A stretch of 64,000 bases of DNA from the NCBI GenBank assembly GCA_028023455.1, contig JAQFVV010006220.1, positions 11,081,416-11,145,415 of the forward strand. The letters are read 5' to 3'. Positions 51,910-64,000 of the stretch are shown piece after piece; position 1 is the first letter of the stretch; every line of letters starts with the position of its first letter. The position numbers and the translations under genes were made by a program. The stretch comes from Epiperipatus broadwayi (lineage: Eukaryota; Onychophora; Udeonychophora; Euonychophora; Peripatidae). Under the pieces are notes generated by a model. That model saw only the letters and a list, made by a program, of their open reading frames with translations, did not search any database and was not told the DNA's origin.

Positions 51910-54829
51910 GTAAATATTTGCAAATATACTTTTTATTTAAATATACTTCAAACTTAGTGTAAAGTTTGTAAATAGTTTAAATTTTAACTTCTAATAATCA
52001 TATTCAGTTTTTAAAAAAATCTAATTAGTACATTAAATAATATAAAATGACATAATCTATATAAAAAAAGAGGATACATTAGATAGACTGATAGTTGTGT
52101 GAATGTGTATTTATTTATTTAGCTAAATAAATTTCAAAGATATAGAATTGTATAAAATTACATTTTTTTAATGACGTAATAATAAAACTTTATAAGCAAG
52201 AAATTAAGATAGCAGATTGTAAATTGCTTTTATGTGATGAGAAGCAATAAGAAATTGGTTTATCTTTCTTTTATAGTCTTTTCCTCTTCAACAAATTAAA
52301 ACATAGAGGTTAGTCACAAATATCATCTTGCCGTTGCATGTAATATTTAATTTCTAATTCATAACAGAATCTTCCCTCGCTACCTGCAGCTACATTAAAC
52401 TCATCCTCTATTTTTGTATTACTTAATATATTAGCGTATTATTTTGCTTTTTGTCTCATTTTGCAATATAACTTTTACTATAATAAATAGTCTATTTATA
52501 TAGCACAAATTATGTATGTAATTTAAATAATGTAACAAATCTATAATTAGCACATTTACAAATTTATATGAACTAACTCTTGAGTATTAGTTTAAAAAGC
52601 ATAAGTGGAATAATGCTCATAGGTGAGTGGTCATAAATTCATAAAAGCATATGACTGGAGGGTAATTACCTTATTTATAATATAACTTTTATGATTTATA
52701 TTACTTCATTATTTCCTTTTATCTTTTATATCTCAAACCATCTTTTTATCAATATCTACTTCCATTAATATGTTATCTCAATTTTTTTAATAAACAAATA
52801 TCAATTGTCTCATTGTCTTTAAAAACACACATTTATAATTTAAGGTTTCACATTTTTTATTATCTTTATTTAATCTATATTCTCCGTCTCAATATTTGAT
52901 TACTTGCTCATCTTTTTTCTAATATCTAATGATTCTGCCCTCATTTTAAAATAATAACTACTTCTCATTTATTATACATATACTATATTATATATTAAAT
53001 ATATACCATATGTAATAAAATATATTCTATCAGAAAGAATGTAGACAAAATCTTGGGTACAAAACAATATTTGTTACTTTCTTGAGCCAGGCATTTGATA
53101 CAGTATATCTTTAGCAAAGCACAATTATAGTGAACATTAGGAAATATATTAGCATATCCACATGCATATAAACATATGTCAAACTAGTTGCTGATTACTA
53201 TAGATTAGCAAGATGGCATCTGTAAATTGACCTAGCAGTTGATTATGTCATTAGATTACATGACCAGGAAATTTGTTAAGAAGAATGCTATTATCTCTTA
53301 TATTTATGGAGGTTTTAGAATTAATTATAAGCTAAGCTTCTTTTATGTTGCATTTTTATTATTACCTTCTAAGCAAATCATTTTAGCACCAGCAGATTTA
53401 AAGGAACAACTGATTTATTTCTTATGATCTACAAACACCGAGCTATAAGCACTGTTGCATTTAACTCTGTTATATAGATGAGCACATTGAGTGATTTTAG
53501 ATTTTAAGGTTGCATGTCTCTCCAATAGTATTTGATATTGCAAAATTGATAATCCAGAATGTATACCAAAAGAGTTTTATTATTACCTTTAATTTTATTT
53601 TTGGAATTCTTAGTAAGTCTATTTAGCAATAAGGAGCATATAAAACCAATATTAAAGTCCTTGTTCATAATGAATATTATTTTTGTATGTATATTAGAGA
53701 GTTAATGCATATCAATCCATAGTTTATAGTTAGCAGTAGCTTTCATCTTCTCAATGGCATATTAAACATATGATATATACTTCTGTAATGAATTGTCTAT
53801 AAGTTGGTAGGTATTAAGATCTAATTTGATTTAAAAATCAAAATATTTAGGTTTTAATGAATAAAATTTGAAATGACATATTGTCTTTACTGCTTATTCT
53901 CAAGTGTGTTTCAAGAAGTTTCATCAGAAGTCGATAAAGAAGTTAAGACATCTGAATTTCTCTTTTTACGTTTGACAGAGGGTTTTTTTTTTTATTTTGG
54001 TGAAAAATGTAACTAGGAAGGGAAAAATACTTGGAGGCCTATCTATTGATGATGTAATACTGGACAAAGATTTAACTACTGAAATAATTAGGTGTTTTTT
54101 TTTTTAAAAAAAAGTGAAATCCTAGACCATTATATACTGAATGTTTTGAATATAATAAAATTGCCACAAGATTTTTACTTCACAAGAGCTTAGAAGGAGT
54201 ACAATCTCTGAGAAAATTTTAATGGTAAATGAATAATAGTTACATAATAAAACAGATTAGTATAAGCATATTAAAAAGGGGAATTTTTTTGCATTTATGG
54301 AAATATCTGCATGAGTTAAAAAAGCAATTAATGGATTGATGTATTTTAAAAGGGCCTTTGAAATACTAAAGATATATGACTGGGAGAAAGATAGAATGAA
54401 AACTCTAAAAAGGAATGAGAAGTACCATTAAGTTAAGATAATCATTTTTTTAAAACTAAAGTTTAAAATCCCTAAAAAAAACTGATCAAAGTTGGAAGAT
54501 ATGAACAAGAAGATGAAAAATCCTAGGAAGCTCTTTTATAATTGATTGCAGTAGAAGATTTATGTAAAAAATGAAAAAGTATGTTTTCACAGAATTGATT
54601 TATTTGGTTCAAATAATGGTGTCATTTTGTCAAGTATCTCTTGTATAGTTTTATTGAGTATATTAATTTGTTCATAGATATAATAGGCATGTGAAATGCT
54701 ACTTAAAGTTAAACTCAATTATGGCTTTACAATGAGCACCAAGTCAAAGGTAATTTGGATATCAAAGTGGATAACGATTGACACTTATTTTCAAGCTTGT
54801 AATCCTGATATTATTTATTTATACCCATC
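51910..54829. other. AT-rich DNA, nothing recognised
   Basis: No coding frame or repeat that I can support. Confidence 0.45.
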
Positions 54830-55025
54830 AAAAAAAAAAGGAGAGCCGTTTTTTATATAAAAAAAAAGGGGCACAAAAAAAAAAATTAATTTTATATTTT
54901 ATATTAATAATTTTTTTTTCTTTTTTTTAAAAAGGAGAATATGAGGGTGGGTCTGGTACCCCCACCCCCCAAAAATTTATTTTTTTTTTTTTTAAAATTA
55001 GTTTTTTTTTTAAATTTAAATCAAA
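54830..55025. repeat. Homopolymer-rich low-complexity patch with a GC hairpin
   Basis: Alternating long A and T runs surround gggtgggtctggtacccccaccc-type sequence (about 54944-54968), a short G/C hairpin unlike anything nearby. It could be a real hairpin or a poorly resolved assembly segment. Confidence 0.5.
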
Positions 55026-55102
55026 TTTTTTTTATTATTACAAATAAGGAGAAAATAAAACCACATTTATTATACTGATATAGTGATTCTTTCTAATTTT
55101 AC

Positions 55103-55463
55103 TGATACTTTTTATTCTTTAAAACAGGCAAAACTCTCCATACAGTAGTGCCACTCATGAAAGCCAGAGTAATCAATGGATGCTAGAGGGTTGCATTAGA
55201 TCCTAAGATCTAGGTGCAATGCTCTCAGATACAAAGCTCGTCGCTGATAAAAGTCATAAGCTAGAAACTAGCCTGAGGATATTGGATGAGTAGGCACTCA
55301 ATAGGGATTTTACACCCAAGCCTTCTGGTATCTATTGATTACTCTGGCTTATACTAAGTGGCACTACTGTATTGAGAGTTTTGCCTGTTTTAATAACAGT
55401 TATGAGGAAGCATAAGAAATGGTAATCATGTGATGTTTAGTGATTTAATACTTACCACTCTTT
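55103..55463 (+). mobile_element. Hammerhead-bearing repeat, copy C (foldback)
   Basis: An antisense arm starts at 55121 with aaaacaggcaaaactctcc. Near 55183 the orientation flips, and a sense unit runs through gatcctaagatctaggtgca, the hammerhead, and on to the terminal atcatgtgatgtttagtg (about 55445). The roughly 50-nt terminus is on the right only. Flanks tgatactttttattcttt and taatacttaccactcttt (13/18 identical) may be an old TSD. No open frame. Confidence 0.75.
55229..55288 (+). ncRNA. Decayed hammerhead ribozyme motif, copy C
   Basis: CUGAUAA (55244-55250) where CUGANGA is required, stem II AGUC/AGCU-like with a short loop, intact GAAA (55264-55267), and GCC in place of GUC at 55271-55273. 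The outer stem I half UUGGAU and the inner UGAGGA are retained. Two core changes should abolish cleavage. Confidence 0.65.
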
Positions 55464-56615
55464 CTTAGTGTTTCCATTCTATCTTTTCTACAAATATTTG
55501 TCTCTAGTACTTCAACAGACCCTTCTAAAAAAAGCATTGAACTATTGTTTATTTTTCTATCTCATGCAAATATTTATATGTGCCAAACCATTTTTTTCAA
55601 TAGTTTATTTCTCTTCAAAATGTGCACAGAAATAGTGTTCCCTAAAAATTATTGTGATTACATAAGTATTTAATATACAGTGGTCTAGAACTTTAACCTT
55701 TATTTTATTTTTTTACTAAGAAAGAATTTAATTTTGTTCAATAATTAAATCTCGATTCACCATTGGATCATTGATAGATAAACCATCATCTATTTTTTTT
55801 CTTTTTATTTATACTTTTTTCACCTCATTCTGTGAAAAAATATCAATATTATGGAAGCTTACTTTAAATTCTGCATTTGGTTTTTTTTTTCTTTGGAAAT
55901 ATTCAAACTTTTTCACAACTCTTTCTATACAGTTAATTTCATTAGTTAACTTATTGTGTTGATTAAGTTTTTGTTCTAATGCTATTGCAGTTATTTAAAA
56001 AATAATAACTATCCCATTTATCTTTATATCCTGTTCTTCTTAACTTAAAGTAGGTGTGGGTGTGGATAATCTTTTTTTGAGCAAAGAGAGTCAAGAGATA
56101 TTGCTATTCATAAATTGGCTTGCACCACTAAATGAAAATTTTACAAACATTTTAAATAAAGTATACCAAGTATAATTCGTTTTGAAATAAATTCGAGTAA
56201 ATTTTATAAAAATATTTAAGAATTTTAGAAAAACGGAGTGAATAAGTGAGAACAAAATACATAAAATTTTAATAGGTTATTTTATTCTAATCACAAATTA
56301 AACAAGCCATACAGAAAATATAAAAGAATATATGTGGTTCTTGCCTGTTCTGAAAGAACCTTCATTTGCAATCTTCTTCACTTTATCATTCCATTTTTGT
56401 AAATTTTAATTTTGATAACTTTTTTAATTTATTATATATATTAAACCTACTCAATTTGAAGTTGTTGGTTTTTTTTTAATTCTTTCTAACACATAATAAT
56501 AATAATAATGAATCACCAAACTATTGCTTAATTTAACTTGATATTTATTCAAGTTTGCACTAGACCTCACTACAGTAGAAAGCTGTTTTTGTAATATCAT
56601 ATTGTTTTAAGCTGA
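55464..56615. other. AT-rich DNA, nothing recognised
   Basis: Short (AAT)n at about 56493-56510. No coding frame recognised. Confidence 0.45.
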
Positions 56616-56845
56616 TAGTTTGATGATATATGGACTGGCTTCCGGTAGCCATTGAGAATAGTTATCTATTTACAAGATCTGCCTATTACAGTCCTATTTA
56701 CATGTTGGAGGTCATATATTTAAAGAGAATTATAGCTAAAATTACAGGTAAGTACCATATTTATTATTATAAGCTAATTTTGCTCAAAAATAAAATAATT
56801 CTGACCACATATCCTATAAAACATCCGTTTTAAAGAACGAGTCTA

Positions 56846-59665
56846 ATGGCTGACAGCAAAGAAGCCTCAAACATGCCAAACTCTGAAAGTTGCTTAAATA
56901 CTAATGAATATTCAAATGACCACTTTATCATGGTCAATAGATCAACAAGAAAATGCAGAGCTAGTAGAAAACCTACTTCCATAAATATTAATAAAGATAA
57001 ACCACTTATGAAATCAATTCCTATCAAATCTTCAAAAAAAAAATACTCGCAAAAGAGAAAATTTGTAATGTAGATTTAAAGATACCCAGAAACAAAGTTA
57101 AACCCAGTTCCCAAGCCAATTTCAATTCAAACACAGTTAAAAATAACCAATTTTTAAAAAGTATGGGAAAACCAAATCAATTACCCTTGCTACAAATAAG
57201 TCCTACGGCAAAGTCTAATCAAATACTAAACTTGCACTGCGATCAGCTTCAACCGGAAGTGACGAAATGCGGAAAAATTTATCAGTCACCAAAAATTAAT
57301 CCAACACATAATTCGAATTCAAATTTAAATACCATCAATATAGATTTGGACTCAAGCTACAACTCAGTGGATAAATTGGTTTTTTTAGATGTTCCAATAA
57401 AAAATAATATAGAAAAAACCGATGAAACAGTAATTCCATTAAGCAAACAAAATTTTCAAAAAAATAATTATAACGGAGATTTCTCTGTATCAGAAAATGT
57501 CAGATCAATGACCAAGAATCATAAAAATTGCACTTTGGACACATTTAAAAGTGATAATTCAATAGATTATTCCTCCAAAAACATGACTAAACTTTCTAAG
57601 TCTGATTGCAAGTAACAGCAACAAAATTTATAACATTAATTCTACTTCATCGTCTATGAAAGAAAAACCTGTTTTCAATATAAATATGCAACACATGCAA
57701 GAATTTACTGTGAATATTCCCAATCCCAAAACTAAAGTTTCAGATGCCATTAAAAAGCCCATAATGAAGCAAGATTCACCTACAAGGACTGCAACAACAT
57801 CTTCAATTGAGATGCCTCAAAAAATAAGTCTTCAAACCTCCAGTCCAACAAACTCTGACTATCTATCACATTCTCAAATCGATACTAGAATGGATTTGGA
57901 AGTTGATTTTCCTTTTCTAAGTCCCACATCCAAATCAAAACCACCAAACTATTTCAACAAAAATAAAGTCACAGAACCTAAACCAAATACTACTAACAAT
58001 TACAATGACTTCCCTTTACTAAATGCTGCTCCCAATCATAATACCTATCAATTGGCTCCCAAACCATTATCCTATGCTGAAAAAGCAGCTATGATTCCTA
58101 ACACAAACATTCAGTCTAAATCATTTATCACTCAGAATCTACATCACACTCCTAAACTAGATCCCTTCAATAAGGCCATACAAATTATTGATGAAGAAAA
58201 CACACTGACAGAACAGGATACTCCAGAAATAACATCACTCTGAGTCACTCAAAATTTTCTTTGTGATCCTAATATACATGCTTTTATCAATGAACAATTC
58301 AACAGAACTATCCCTGCTCTAATCCATAAAACCTTTAAAAATTACAAGAATGAAAATGCAATCATTCTCTCAACTACCGATAATGATCTTAATTTGTTTA
58401 ATTTTCCTGTCAAATCACTGTATGACTTATTCAAAGATTACAATGTATGGGGATCAATATATAAGATCTTATTCCATCCTAATAAATGATATCTCATTGT
58501 GCAATTCCATAATGTTGTTGCAAAAGAAGCCTGTAGAAACAACTTCAAATCACTCGCTAATCATTATCTAGTCACCATAGATGCTAATTGCCTTCTATAT
58601 TTAGATGGAACAGTGCAGAACTGCCTAGCTGATTTTGATAGAACTGACCTACAAAAAGCTCTGGGTCCCTATAAAAAATCATCTCCTTTGACTACAAACT
58701 CATACCTCATGCTCAAACCCATGTACTCATCAATATGGCATTATTCAAAATTGTACTCAATAAGGGCATTTCTCCCTTATCTATTCCAGGATTGACTGAG
58801 TATCAGGAATGTCCCCTTAAAATCACCCTCCATGGTGTCCCTCTTCAATGTTTTCATTGCCGACAAAGAGGGCATATCATGAATGAATGCCAAGACTGCA
58901 TATGCATCCAATGCGGAGATATATGCCACAAATATCATAAATGTGCATACAAGAACTCACTGCCCTCAACCCAATCTCATGCTAACAAGCCCACTTCTAA
59001 TTACAATTATAATAGAATTAATAATCGTCAAAATCTTGGGCTCAAATCATGTTTTTCCTACACAGCTGCAATTCCTGGCCCCAGCACTCAACAATTCACT
59101 GATGACTTATCTACTGGAAGTCGCTACATAACAGTTGATAAACTATCTGCAGATAACTTTTCTCTGGCTGAGGAGAATTCCCTGTCTATGGCCTCTGCCA
59201 CTGACCCAGAGATTGATTCCTGTGGTCCTTCCTCCCCTCCCCGATATAAGAGGAAAAACCATAATCTCAAATCTCGATCTACCAGCTGAATTTCATTTCA
59301 GTGCTGACAGTCTTACCTCCCTTGGTGGTCTTGATCTCCCTGACAAGTCAGCTGGCCCTCCCAGCCCTAGTAATAAAAAAATTAAATACACTTCTCCTGT
59401 GATACCTGAAACCTATCAAAATCTTCAGCAAATAGACCCAAATCTCAAACCCATTTCTGTTGTTTCTCCCTCATACAATTCTGAACACATTACACTGCTG
59501 AATGATATCAACTATTCCTCCTTGCTTGCTGAGAACATTACTGAGACTGTTCCTGAACTTGAAGCTGATTTTCCTCCAGTCATTGATCCAGATCCTTTTG
59601 ACTCCTCTTCTGGGCACATCACATCTTTGAATCACAAGACCAAAAATACCATCTATTATGTTTAG
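56846..59665 (+). pseudogene. LINE ORF1 (gag-like, CCHC zinc knuckles), broken
   Basis: Starts ATGGCTGACAGC at 56846 and ends TAG at 59663-59665. If repaired it would be about 940 residues. The N-terminal half is Ser/Asn/Lys/Pro-rich and low in complexity. The centre has two consecutive C-x2-C-x4-H-x4-C knuckles (58849-58944; CFHCRQRGHIMNEC and CIQCGDICHKYHKC). The C-terminal part is Pro/Ser-rich and acidic. ORF1 proteins of this kind bind the element RNA. Lesions: a frameshift in an A run near 57030-57040, another near 57600-57650, TGA at 58241, TGA near 58487, and frameshifts near 58735-58795 and 59135-59289. ORF1 is unusually long. Confidence 0.85.
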
Positions 59666-62600
59666 TGTTGTATCAGTTAACGTTAGAGGTCTAAACTCTC
59701 GTGACAGGGCTTATTCCTTATTACCCTGGTTTCACCACCAAGCCCCTGATGTTCTTTGCCTATCAGAGACTAAGCTCCATATTGGATCTTTCCCCCGCAC
59801 TCTTCATCTTATTCATCACCTAGGCTACTTCCATTACTCCTACTCCTCCTCTGCTTCAGGAGGAGTTGCAATAATCATCAATAAAAATTCCCCTATTTCT
59901 TTTCTTTAAAATTCTACACATTGATTCTAACTGCTTAATAGCCACCATTCAAATCAATAGTTTTCCTTTTAATCTGATAAATTTATACTTATCCAAGGAT
60001 TCAGATACAGTTCTCAGGACTACTCATACTATCCATCCTCAGAATCAGTCCTCTTCCCACTTTAATCATTGGAGATTTTAATCTTACTTATGAACAATGT
60101 CAAAGCAAATTTACTCAATTTCTAAATCAACAAATGGGAAGTGGAAGAAGATTCTTCCCACAAACCGTGTTTTCATTTTACACTCAAAAGTACAGATCAC
60201 TCATTGATCTCGTCCTCTTCTCTCCCTCCTTTTCACCAATTATCGAAGCTCATCTATGGCCTGCAGTATTTTCTGACCACTTTGCCTTAGAGGTTATAGT
60301 CAACCTGAGGAAGGTCTCACAAATCATTAATGAACTACCATGAACCATTCATATGCTTACTAGGGGCAATATTACTATAAGGCTGATATCAGAAGCTTAT
60401 ATTGCCTTTAATCGGTTACAGCTAATTGCTCTTCCGGCACACGCTGCTTGGAGGGCATTTGTTAAGACATTCCAACACCTTATTAATAGATGCACAACTA
60501 AATCCAAGGGTCCACTTCATATGCTTAATGAGCTGGACACCATTTCCAGAGAGCTCAGCTCATTTCCTTATGAAGCCCTAACTGTCTCAAATATTCTGGC
60601 TCTAAAGACAAAATATAAGCACACTCAAGGAGCCATTGCTGAGTATCTATCAATTAAGAGGGCCTGCCAATATCATCACCAACATTTCTGGACCAGAGGC
60701 TACCTAAGGTGGGTCAAGGGCTCTGGCAAAAGGTCTAGGACCCCTAGATCAATAGAGATATGGGGCAATGAATACTCCAGTGTTTCGATGTTGGTCAGAG
60801 TTCAGGAGTTTTACTACAGAAAATTCCAACCTCTGGGAGTAACTAACTCATGTAGGACTCTGGTCAACAGGGAATCAACTCCACATAAGATCACTGAAAC
60901 TAGGATCCTATCAAAATTAAGATTGTTCCCAGATAGAACTCATCCTGGCCTACATGGCATTCCCAAGTTTGTACTTAAACACCTTCGTGCCTTTACCATC
61001 CCGATAATCAAAGGAATGATTGACCTTCTGGCTGAAAGAACCCAGAAAATTTATGAAATATGTCAAATTGCCATGGTTCCCCTTATTAAGAAATGGAAAG
61101 TCCCACATCAGTTGGACAATTTCCGGCCTATTTCAATGTTGCCCTTAATGATAAAGACAATTGAAGGCCTAATTAAAGAGGATATCCAAGACAACATCAT
61201 AAATCAATTGTCCTCATATAAATTTGCCAAGAAGGGGAGCTCAACTGCTGACGCCGTCAGCCACTTTCACCTTCTCATAGATCGTGTCCATAGAAAAAGG
61301 ATGTCTCGACTGATTGCAGTCCAACTCAACTTTGCTGGGGCCTTTGACTGTGTCAGGGTCGATTTATTGCTTAGTGTGCTGGAGGAACTCTGAGTGCCTT
61401 CAGCATATCTCCAGATGATAGAGAACCTACTTCACAATCAGAAGGTATTTCTCTCTCTCGATGGTAGAGTGGCTCCAGGATTTTGGGCCCTTTATTTCCA
61501 TTCCTCAGGGCTCATCACTAAGTACTCTTCTCTTCATGGCCTATCTGAACCCATTACTGCTAAGCATTGAGGCTATCTTTCCTGGGATAGCCATCCCTAT
61601 GCTGAGGGAGAACATTTGCCATATTTCCTATATGGATGATGTGGTGGTGTTCCTCTCATCTCAGGATAGTTCACTAGGCTTGAGAAACTCCTGGACCAAT
61701 TTTCTCACAAATCTGGTCTCAGAGTAAACAGAACAAAATCGGCCATTTGGTCAATCCTATCAGGCAAACAAATACCAGGTAGATTTGAAGCACCCCCTCA
61801 GAAATTTCTCAGATTCCCCCTAGCCTCCCCCCCATTCATTATGAGAAGAGAACTCCAGGCTTCCTTATTAGCTAAGGTCAATTCTACAGTAATATCAGTA
61901 TCTAAGGTCTACCTGTCCTTATTGGGGAAGGTAGCACTACTTAATGCTATAGTATTGCCCAAAATAACATATTATCTAGCAGGATTTCCCCCTATATACA
62001 AGTTTATTCAAAAAATTGAAACCTTATGCAAAAAACTTTGCTGGGGAGGCAGGACTCCTGTCATCAGCCTCAACATATTACAAAAACCCAAACTTCATAA
62101 TGGCCTTAGCCTTCACTTGCTGAAGATTTTTTACCTACAACGAACTCATAATATACTATTCAAGATTTTTAAGGATAATCCTGATAAGGAATTCCCCTTC
62201 CCCAAGAAAAAGATAAAGCGTACCGATCGACCTCCGCCTAGATTTAGAAGCATTTGGCCACAGAAGCAAGTTACAGTAATTTTTTAAAACTTCCAATTGT
62301 CAAGTTTCCTTTTTCAAGAGAAATTATCATATTGGGAGGTTTATCGATTAATGTTTCCTTAATGGGAGGTTTATCGATTAATGTTTCCTGGGAAAACTAC
62401 TTCCAATAGGAATCGATCAATTTTCCAAATTAACAAAATTCATCAAACAGTCCAAAATTTGTTGATTTTTTAATAAAAATCATCCTTGGAGCACTCTCCA
62501 CTGGGGCATTTTTCCACTACCATAGGGGTTACAACATCAACCCCTTTTGCCCCCTATGTAACAAACAGGAGGAGTCAATTGGCCACATTCTGAATCAGTG

Positions 62601-62899
62601 TGATTCATGGACTCATTCTCCGTAATATAGCATTGGATCGGATAAATGGCAGTGACCTAGCTAACATTTCTCTTAATGCAGCAATTAAAAAGGGTCAATT
62701 TGGAACAATAAGACTGGCCATTTTCATTAACTTCTCAATTTGAACTGCCAGATGTAGCATGATATTTGGTCATGGCTGTGATGACTCGATGATTAATTGT
62801 TTTTTCAAATCCCTCTACAAGATAAAAGAAGAGGATAAACGAACTTGTCAGTCTTGGCTAATGGACCAAACCTGGAGCCAGATGAGGCTAGAATCCTAA
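59658..62899 (+). pseudogene. LINE ORF2 (APE endonuclease, reverse transcriptase, CCHC), broken
   Basis: ATG at 59658 overlaps the ORF1 stop by 8 nt. An APE-type endonuclease comes first: VVSVNVRGLNS (Asn motif), DVLCLSETKL (catalytic Glu), LIIGDFNL near 60063, LIDLVLFSPS and SDH near 60280. RT follows: FRPISMLPLMIKTIE (61122), SYKFAKKGSSTADAVSHFH (about 61216), motif A QLNFAGAFD (about 61322), IPQGSSLSTLLFMAYLNPLL (61500), and YMDD (61629-61640). Then a C-terminal CPLCNKQEESIGHILNQC finger (about 62548) and a stop TAA at 62897-62899. Motif A has Asn where the catalytic Asp belongs, and several frames are broken, so it is inactive. A 27-bp string is duplicated in tandem (62333-62389, period 30). 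Confidence 0.9.
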
Positions 62900-63510
62900 T
62901 TCATGTGTTTATTAGGCCCAAAACTAGAACTTTCTCCCATTCACTAAACAAATAATATATTACATCTTTCACTTAAGAATAATCTAACTTTAACTATGAA
63001 GATCTTTCATACACCCTATATATTTAATACACAAACATTGTATTAATTGCATACTATACAATTAACTTACTATATCAACTTATAAATAATTTTATAGTCC
63101 TCATTACTCCTTGGGCCAGGATAATCATTAATCAATGGAATTTCTAAACCTTATACACAGGTTTGAATTACTTTATATTCCTAACTAATTAAGCTCATGA
63201 CATGCTGCATTAAGGCATTAATATAATCTTTGATTTTATTTATAGTTATTTATTTTTCTTTCATACTTGCATTAATTAACCATCATGAGTTTCTTATACT
63301 GCTCTTAAGACTAATTTGTTGGTCTAATACAACTTTTGATACTTCTGTATACATGGCTTGCATACCTCATTTATATGTATACAATGAAACTTTCTTATAG
63401 ACAATGTTATCCTATCATTGATTGCTTTTGTATCCACTCTAATGTGTAAATAAAGTTTGATTTTTGAAAGTAGTTTGATGATATATTATTATTATAAACA
63501 CTCCTTATTT

Positions 63511-64000
63511 TAAGCCACTAAACACCACATGATCACCATTTCTTATGCCTGCTCATAACTTATTAAAACAGGCAAAACTCTCCATACAGTAGTGACACTC
63601 AGTGCAAGCCAGAGTAATCAATGGATGCCAGAAGGTTTATTCATAAAATTTCTATCTAGTGCCTATTCATCCAATATCTTCAGATTAGTTTCTAGCTTGT
63701 GGCTTTCACCAGTGAGGAGCCTTGGATCTAAGAGCATTGTACCTAGACTAATGTAACTTCCAGCAGCCACCTTTTATCTCTACTTAACTACAAAACTATT
63801 AGTCTAAAACTGAAAACACAATAATATTTTCAATCCAAACTCATTAGATTATATATATAGTCATATAGGTCTGAACTCAGTTCAGTATCCATAAATTTTG
63901 GTGACTTTGGTTCTTTAACAACCATAACCACCCCTATCCAATTAGGCAGGATTGGTATTAAACCACTAAACATCACATGATCACAATTTCTTATGCTCGC
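63511..64000 (-). mobile_element. Hammerhead-bearing repeat, copy D: start of a head-to-tail array
   Basis: The plus strand shows the antisense unit from taagccactaaacaccac (63511). The same terminus recurs as taaaccactaaacatcac 448 bp later (ccacta at 63515 and 63963), so a second unit begins in tandem and runs off the window. The unit includes aaaacaggcaaaactctcc, the hammerhead, ccagcagccaccttttatct and gtcatataggtctgaa. It lies 25 bp after the LINE's TSD. No open frame in the unit. Confidence 0.85.
63668..63727 (-). ncRNA. Decayed hammerhead ribozyme motif, copy D
   Basis: The minus strand reads CUGGUGA (63712-63706; the invariant A6 is G), stem II AGC/GCU around a CACAA loop, GAAA (63692-63689), and CUAAUC with an AUC triplet (63685-63683). 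Stem I is the best in the window: AUCCAA pairs with UUGGAU, and UCCUCA with UGAAGA apart from one mismatch. The A6 change should inactivate it. Confidence 0.65.

Larger units (their letters stand above)
56616..63486 (+). mobile_element. Full-length non-LTR retrotransposon (L1/Tx1-like), perfect 16-bp TSD
   Basis: tagtttgatgatatat is exactly duplicated at 56616-56631 and 63471-63486, delimiting a 6839-bp element (56632-63470). It has a 5' UTR of about 0.2 kb, ORF1, an ORF2 overlapping it, and a 3' UTR of about 0.57 kb ending aataaagtttgatttttgaaag without a poly(A) tail. The 5' end is complete rather than truncated. Both ORFs carry many frameshifts and stops, so the copy is dead, yet the TSD is untouched, which suggests a moderate age. 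Clade assignment is from domain order and RT style, not from a tree. Confidence 0.93.

Noticed and set aside
56830-57027. Minus-strand open frame of 65 codons
   Set aside because: Shadow of the LINE ORF1 start on the opposite strand.

Overview
This is eukaryotic (metazoan) nuclear DNA: strongly AT-rich, almost gene-free, with intron-like and repeat-rich sequence and many decayed transposable elements. The only host gene recognised is a 5' coding exon of the vesicular inhibitory amino-acid (GABA/glycine) transporter VGAT (SLC32A1, unc-47 family), on the minus strand at 6058-6393. It ends in an exact splice donor, and the rest of the gene lies beyond the left edge, so 1-6057 is probably its first coding intron. 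The exon end reads WQAGWNVTNAIQ, which I recall as closer to vertebrate and lophotrochozoan VGAT than to insect VGAT. I do not assign a species.

Layout. 1-6057: presumed VGAT intron, with a foldback insertion and a CpG-richer CRE/CCAAT block. 6058-7095: VGAT exon and likely promoter. 8566-10609: 5'-truncated RTE-clade LINE with a 12-bp target-site duplication (TSD). 11.8-22.3 kb: repeats, including a diverged inverted pair of about 1.4 kb, a (TAA)n array and a possible LTR end. 23619-24532: Penelope-like element (PLE) remnant with a GIY-YIG endonuclease. 30337-31640: pogo/Tigger-like DNA transposon carrying nested insertions. 34.5-37.3 kb: two foldback elements. 39.2-41.4 kb: hAT (ZBED5/SCAND3-like) transposase pseudogene. 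46.5 kb: second CRE/TATA promoter-like block. 48.3-55.5 kb: small foldback insertions. 56616-63486: full-length but dead two-ORF LINE with a perfect 16-bp TSD. 63511-64000: start of a head-to-tail array.

The most interesting system is a dispersed family (11.8, 29.0, 36.7, 50.7, 55.1 and 63.5 kb) with units of about 442-448 bp. Each long copy carries a minimal type I hammerhead ribozyme: CUGANGA core, GAAA, a two-base-pair stem III, a GUC cleavage triplet and a matching two-part stem I. Copies occur both in tandem and as inverted foldbacks.

A second pattern crosses family boundaries. Several otherwise unrelated foldback insertions (474-643, 23632-24519, 30444-30604, 34482-34973, 36732-37334, 48294-48489, 50716-50777, 51804-51896) share one architecture: a TSD of about 13-16 bp, an inverted arm starting at a fixed point, and a tail of about 36-57 nt on only one arm. 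One of them encodes a PLE GIY-YIG domain, so I infer that PLE machinery mobilised all of them, including tiny 62- and 93-bp non-coding inserts.
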